Below are positions 63,211 to 64,000 of a DNA stretch of 64,000 nt, one piece after another (the stretch's first letter is position 1; every line of letters begins with the position of its first letter). The position numbers and the translations under genes are program-made. The notes below the pieces were generated by a model. That model saw nothing but the letters and a program-made list of their open reading frames with translations, was not told where the DNA came from and made no database searches. Source of the stretch: Deinococcus ficus (lineage in GTDB: Bacteria; Deinococcota; Deinococci; Deinococcales; Deinococcaceae); assembly GCF_003444775.1 (NCBI RefSeq), contig NZ_CP021083.1:331119-395118 (forward strand). The letters run 5' to 3'.

Positions 63211-63795
63211 ATGGAATGCGCCCTGAACCTGCGGAACAAAAAGAGCCTGATTCTGACGGCCATTGCCGCCGCGACGTTCATGACGAGCTGTGGTGGCGCG
63301 GGAACGCCGGCGCCGCAGGCAGCGTCGGCGGCGACCAGCACCACCCAGCCGATCAACTGGGCCACGCCGCCCCTGGTGATCCTGTCGCGGGACGGCCAGC
63401 AGGCCCTGAACCTGCTGCGCAGCGCGGGCAGCACGGACTACACCGAGAACGATTACGTGAATGTCGTGGTGACGACGCCGCTGCCGGGCGAGTACCGCCG
63501 CCGCGTGCAGAGCCGGCCGCAGGTGTTGGGAATGCACGAATGGGTGAACGACACCATCACTGACCTGCACGCGCCCATCCAGGCCCACTGGGTCCGGGCG
63601 TACCAGATGCAGGCGGGCCTGACGCCGGCGGAGGTCGTCGCAAACTGCCAGGCGGATCAGGTGGGGGGAGACTCCTGCGCGGCGTCGATGCAGGGGGCCA
63701 GCCACGCTTCGGTGGAGCGGCAGGCGGAGGCGGACAGCTGGGTGCTGATTCTGGCGTCTATCGATCAGCCGATCCGCATTCAGCCTGGGCGCTGA
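63211..63795 (+). CDS. small hypothetical lipoprotein
   Basis: The 194-residue protein has a signal segment LILTAIAAATFMTSCGG with a possible lipobox Cys27. After a Thr/Ala linker comes a globular part with NWATPPLVILSRDGQQALNLL, DYVNVVVTTPLPGEYRRR and ADSWVLILASIDQPI. Two further Cys residues (CQADQVGGDSC) may pair. I do not recognise the family. It is divergent from the tail-collar operon and ends before a strong terminator. Confidence 0.8.
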   Translation: MECALNLRNKKSLILTAIAAATFMTSCGGAGTPAPQAASAATSTTQPINWATPPLVILSRDGQQALNLLRSAGSTDYTENDYVNVVVTTPLPGEYRRRVQSRPQVLGMHEWVNDTITDLHAPIQAHWVRAYQMQAGLTPAEVVANCQADQVGGDSCAASMQGASHASVERQAEADSWVLILASIDQPIRIQPGR

Positions 63796-63813
63796 CTGCC
63801 AGAGCCCCTACCG

Positions 63814-63838
63814 GCCCCGCTTCTGCGCGGGGCTTTTT
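63814..63838 (+). terminator. intrinsic terminator of the small lipoprotein gene
   Basis: A 7-bp stem GCCCCGC/GCGGGGC (63814-63820 with 63827-63833) has a 6-nt loop and is followed by TTTTT. It is 19 bp past the stop codon. Confidence 0.9.
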
Positions 63839-63955
63839 CGTTTCGGGCTGAGGAAGGAGAGGTTGAGCGTAGGGAAGTGCCGGCCCGGGCTGTTCGGGTG
63901 GGGAAGACGTGCCGCACAGCCAGAGTTGAGCAGAGACCTCAGGACAAACTGGACA

Positions 63956-63984
63956 TTGACATCTATTTTTCCTGAGCCTACACT
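63956..63984 (+). promoter_or_regulatory. strong sigma-A-type promoter at the right edge
   Basis: A perfect TTGACA (63956-63961) is followed after 17 nt by TACACT (63979-63984). The gene it drives lies beyond the window. It is the closest match to the vegetative consensus seen in this window. Confidence 0.8.
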
Positions 63985-64000
63985 GCCGCCAGATAACTGG

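Overview
The window is about 64 kb of high-GC bacterial DNA that looks like a Deinococcus chromosome. The pointers are an HU protein with a Lys/Ala-rich N-terminal extension, a Pnkp/Hen1 RNA-repair operon, and several single genes whose ATG lies only 5-7 nt after a TANNNT-like -10 element, which is the leaderless promoter pattern known from Deinococcus. Species assignment is inference. No rRNA, tRNA, CRISPR array or intact insertion sequence was seen.

Left part (1-20 kb) is housekeeping and stress functions. It holds an alpha/beta hydrolase (cut by the left edge), an enoyl-CoA hydratase-like protein, an amino-acid-type solute-binding protein, a cupin, and a decayed patch (3.6-4.9 kb) with a frameshifted beta-propeller gene, a truncated propeller tail and an IS5-type transposase stub. 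Next comes a five-gene minus-strand RNA-repair operon (4967-11322: hen1, two polymerase-beta-type nucleotidyltransferases, a CxxCC protein, pnkp), in which every junction is a 4-base start/stop overlap. After it lie a CPA2 antiporter fused to a UBP zinc finger, a class I glutamine amidotransferase hydrolase, HU, and pstSCAB with an 11-bp-periodic Pho-box-like array in front of pstS.

The middle (20.3-54.1 kb) is one large exopolysaccharide locus. A plus-strand block (20281-26126) makes a CDP-linked sugar. A minus-strand block (26140-34283) has four glycosyltransferases, a glutamine-dependent AsnB-type amidotransferase and a beta-helix protein. A plus-strand block (34821-38763) makes UDP-glucuronate and a decarboxylase-type product and carries the WbaP-type initiating transferase. 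A LacI-type regulator with two HTH domains is divergent from a block (40539-49312) that encodes a small secreted protein, a TPR protein, two Wzy/ligase-type polymerases, a Wzc-type kinase, a Wzx flippase and two glycosyltransferases. A second beta-helix lipoprotein, a membrane-anchored relative of the small secreted protein, and an acyltransferase close the locus. This is a Wzx/Wzy-dependent pathway; no Wza-type outer-membrane exporter is in view. Two unrelated-looking proteins of the locus end in the same nine residues (AVTPLTPRN), encoded by different codons.

The right part (54.7-64 kb) has a TetR regulator and a minus-strand operon: a 55-residue peptide with a lasso-type RiPP leader motif, two related lipoproteins (one a large beta-helix), three tandem tail-collar/Mdp-type proteins, a Tat-exported periplasmic-binding-protein-like protein and a GNAT acetyltransferase. 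The peptide lacks a lasso ring acceptor and no lasso maturation enzymes are nearby, so this is the strongest candidate for an undescribed system. A small lipoprotein with a clear terminator and a strong TTGACA promoter end the window.
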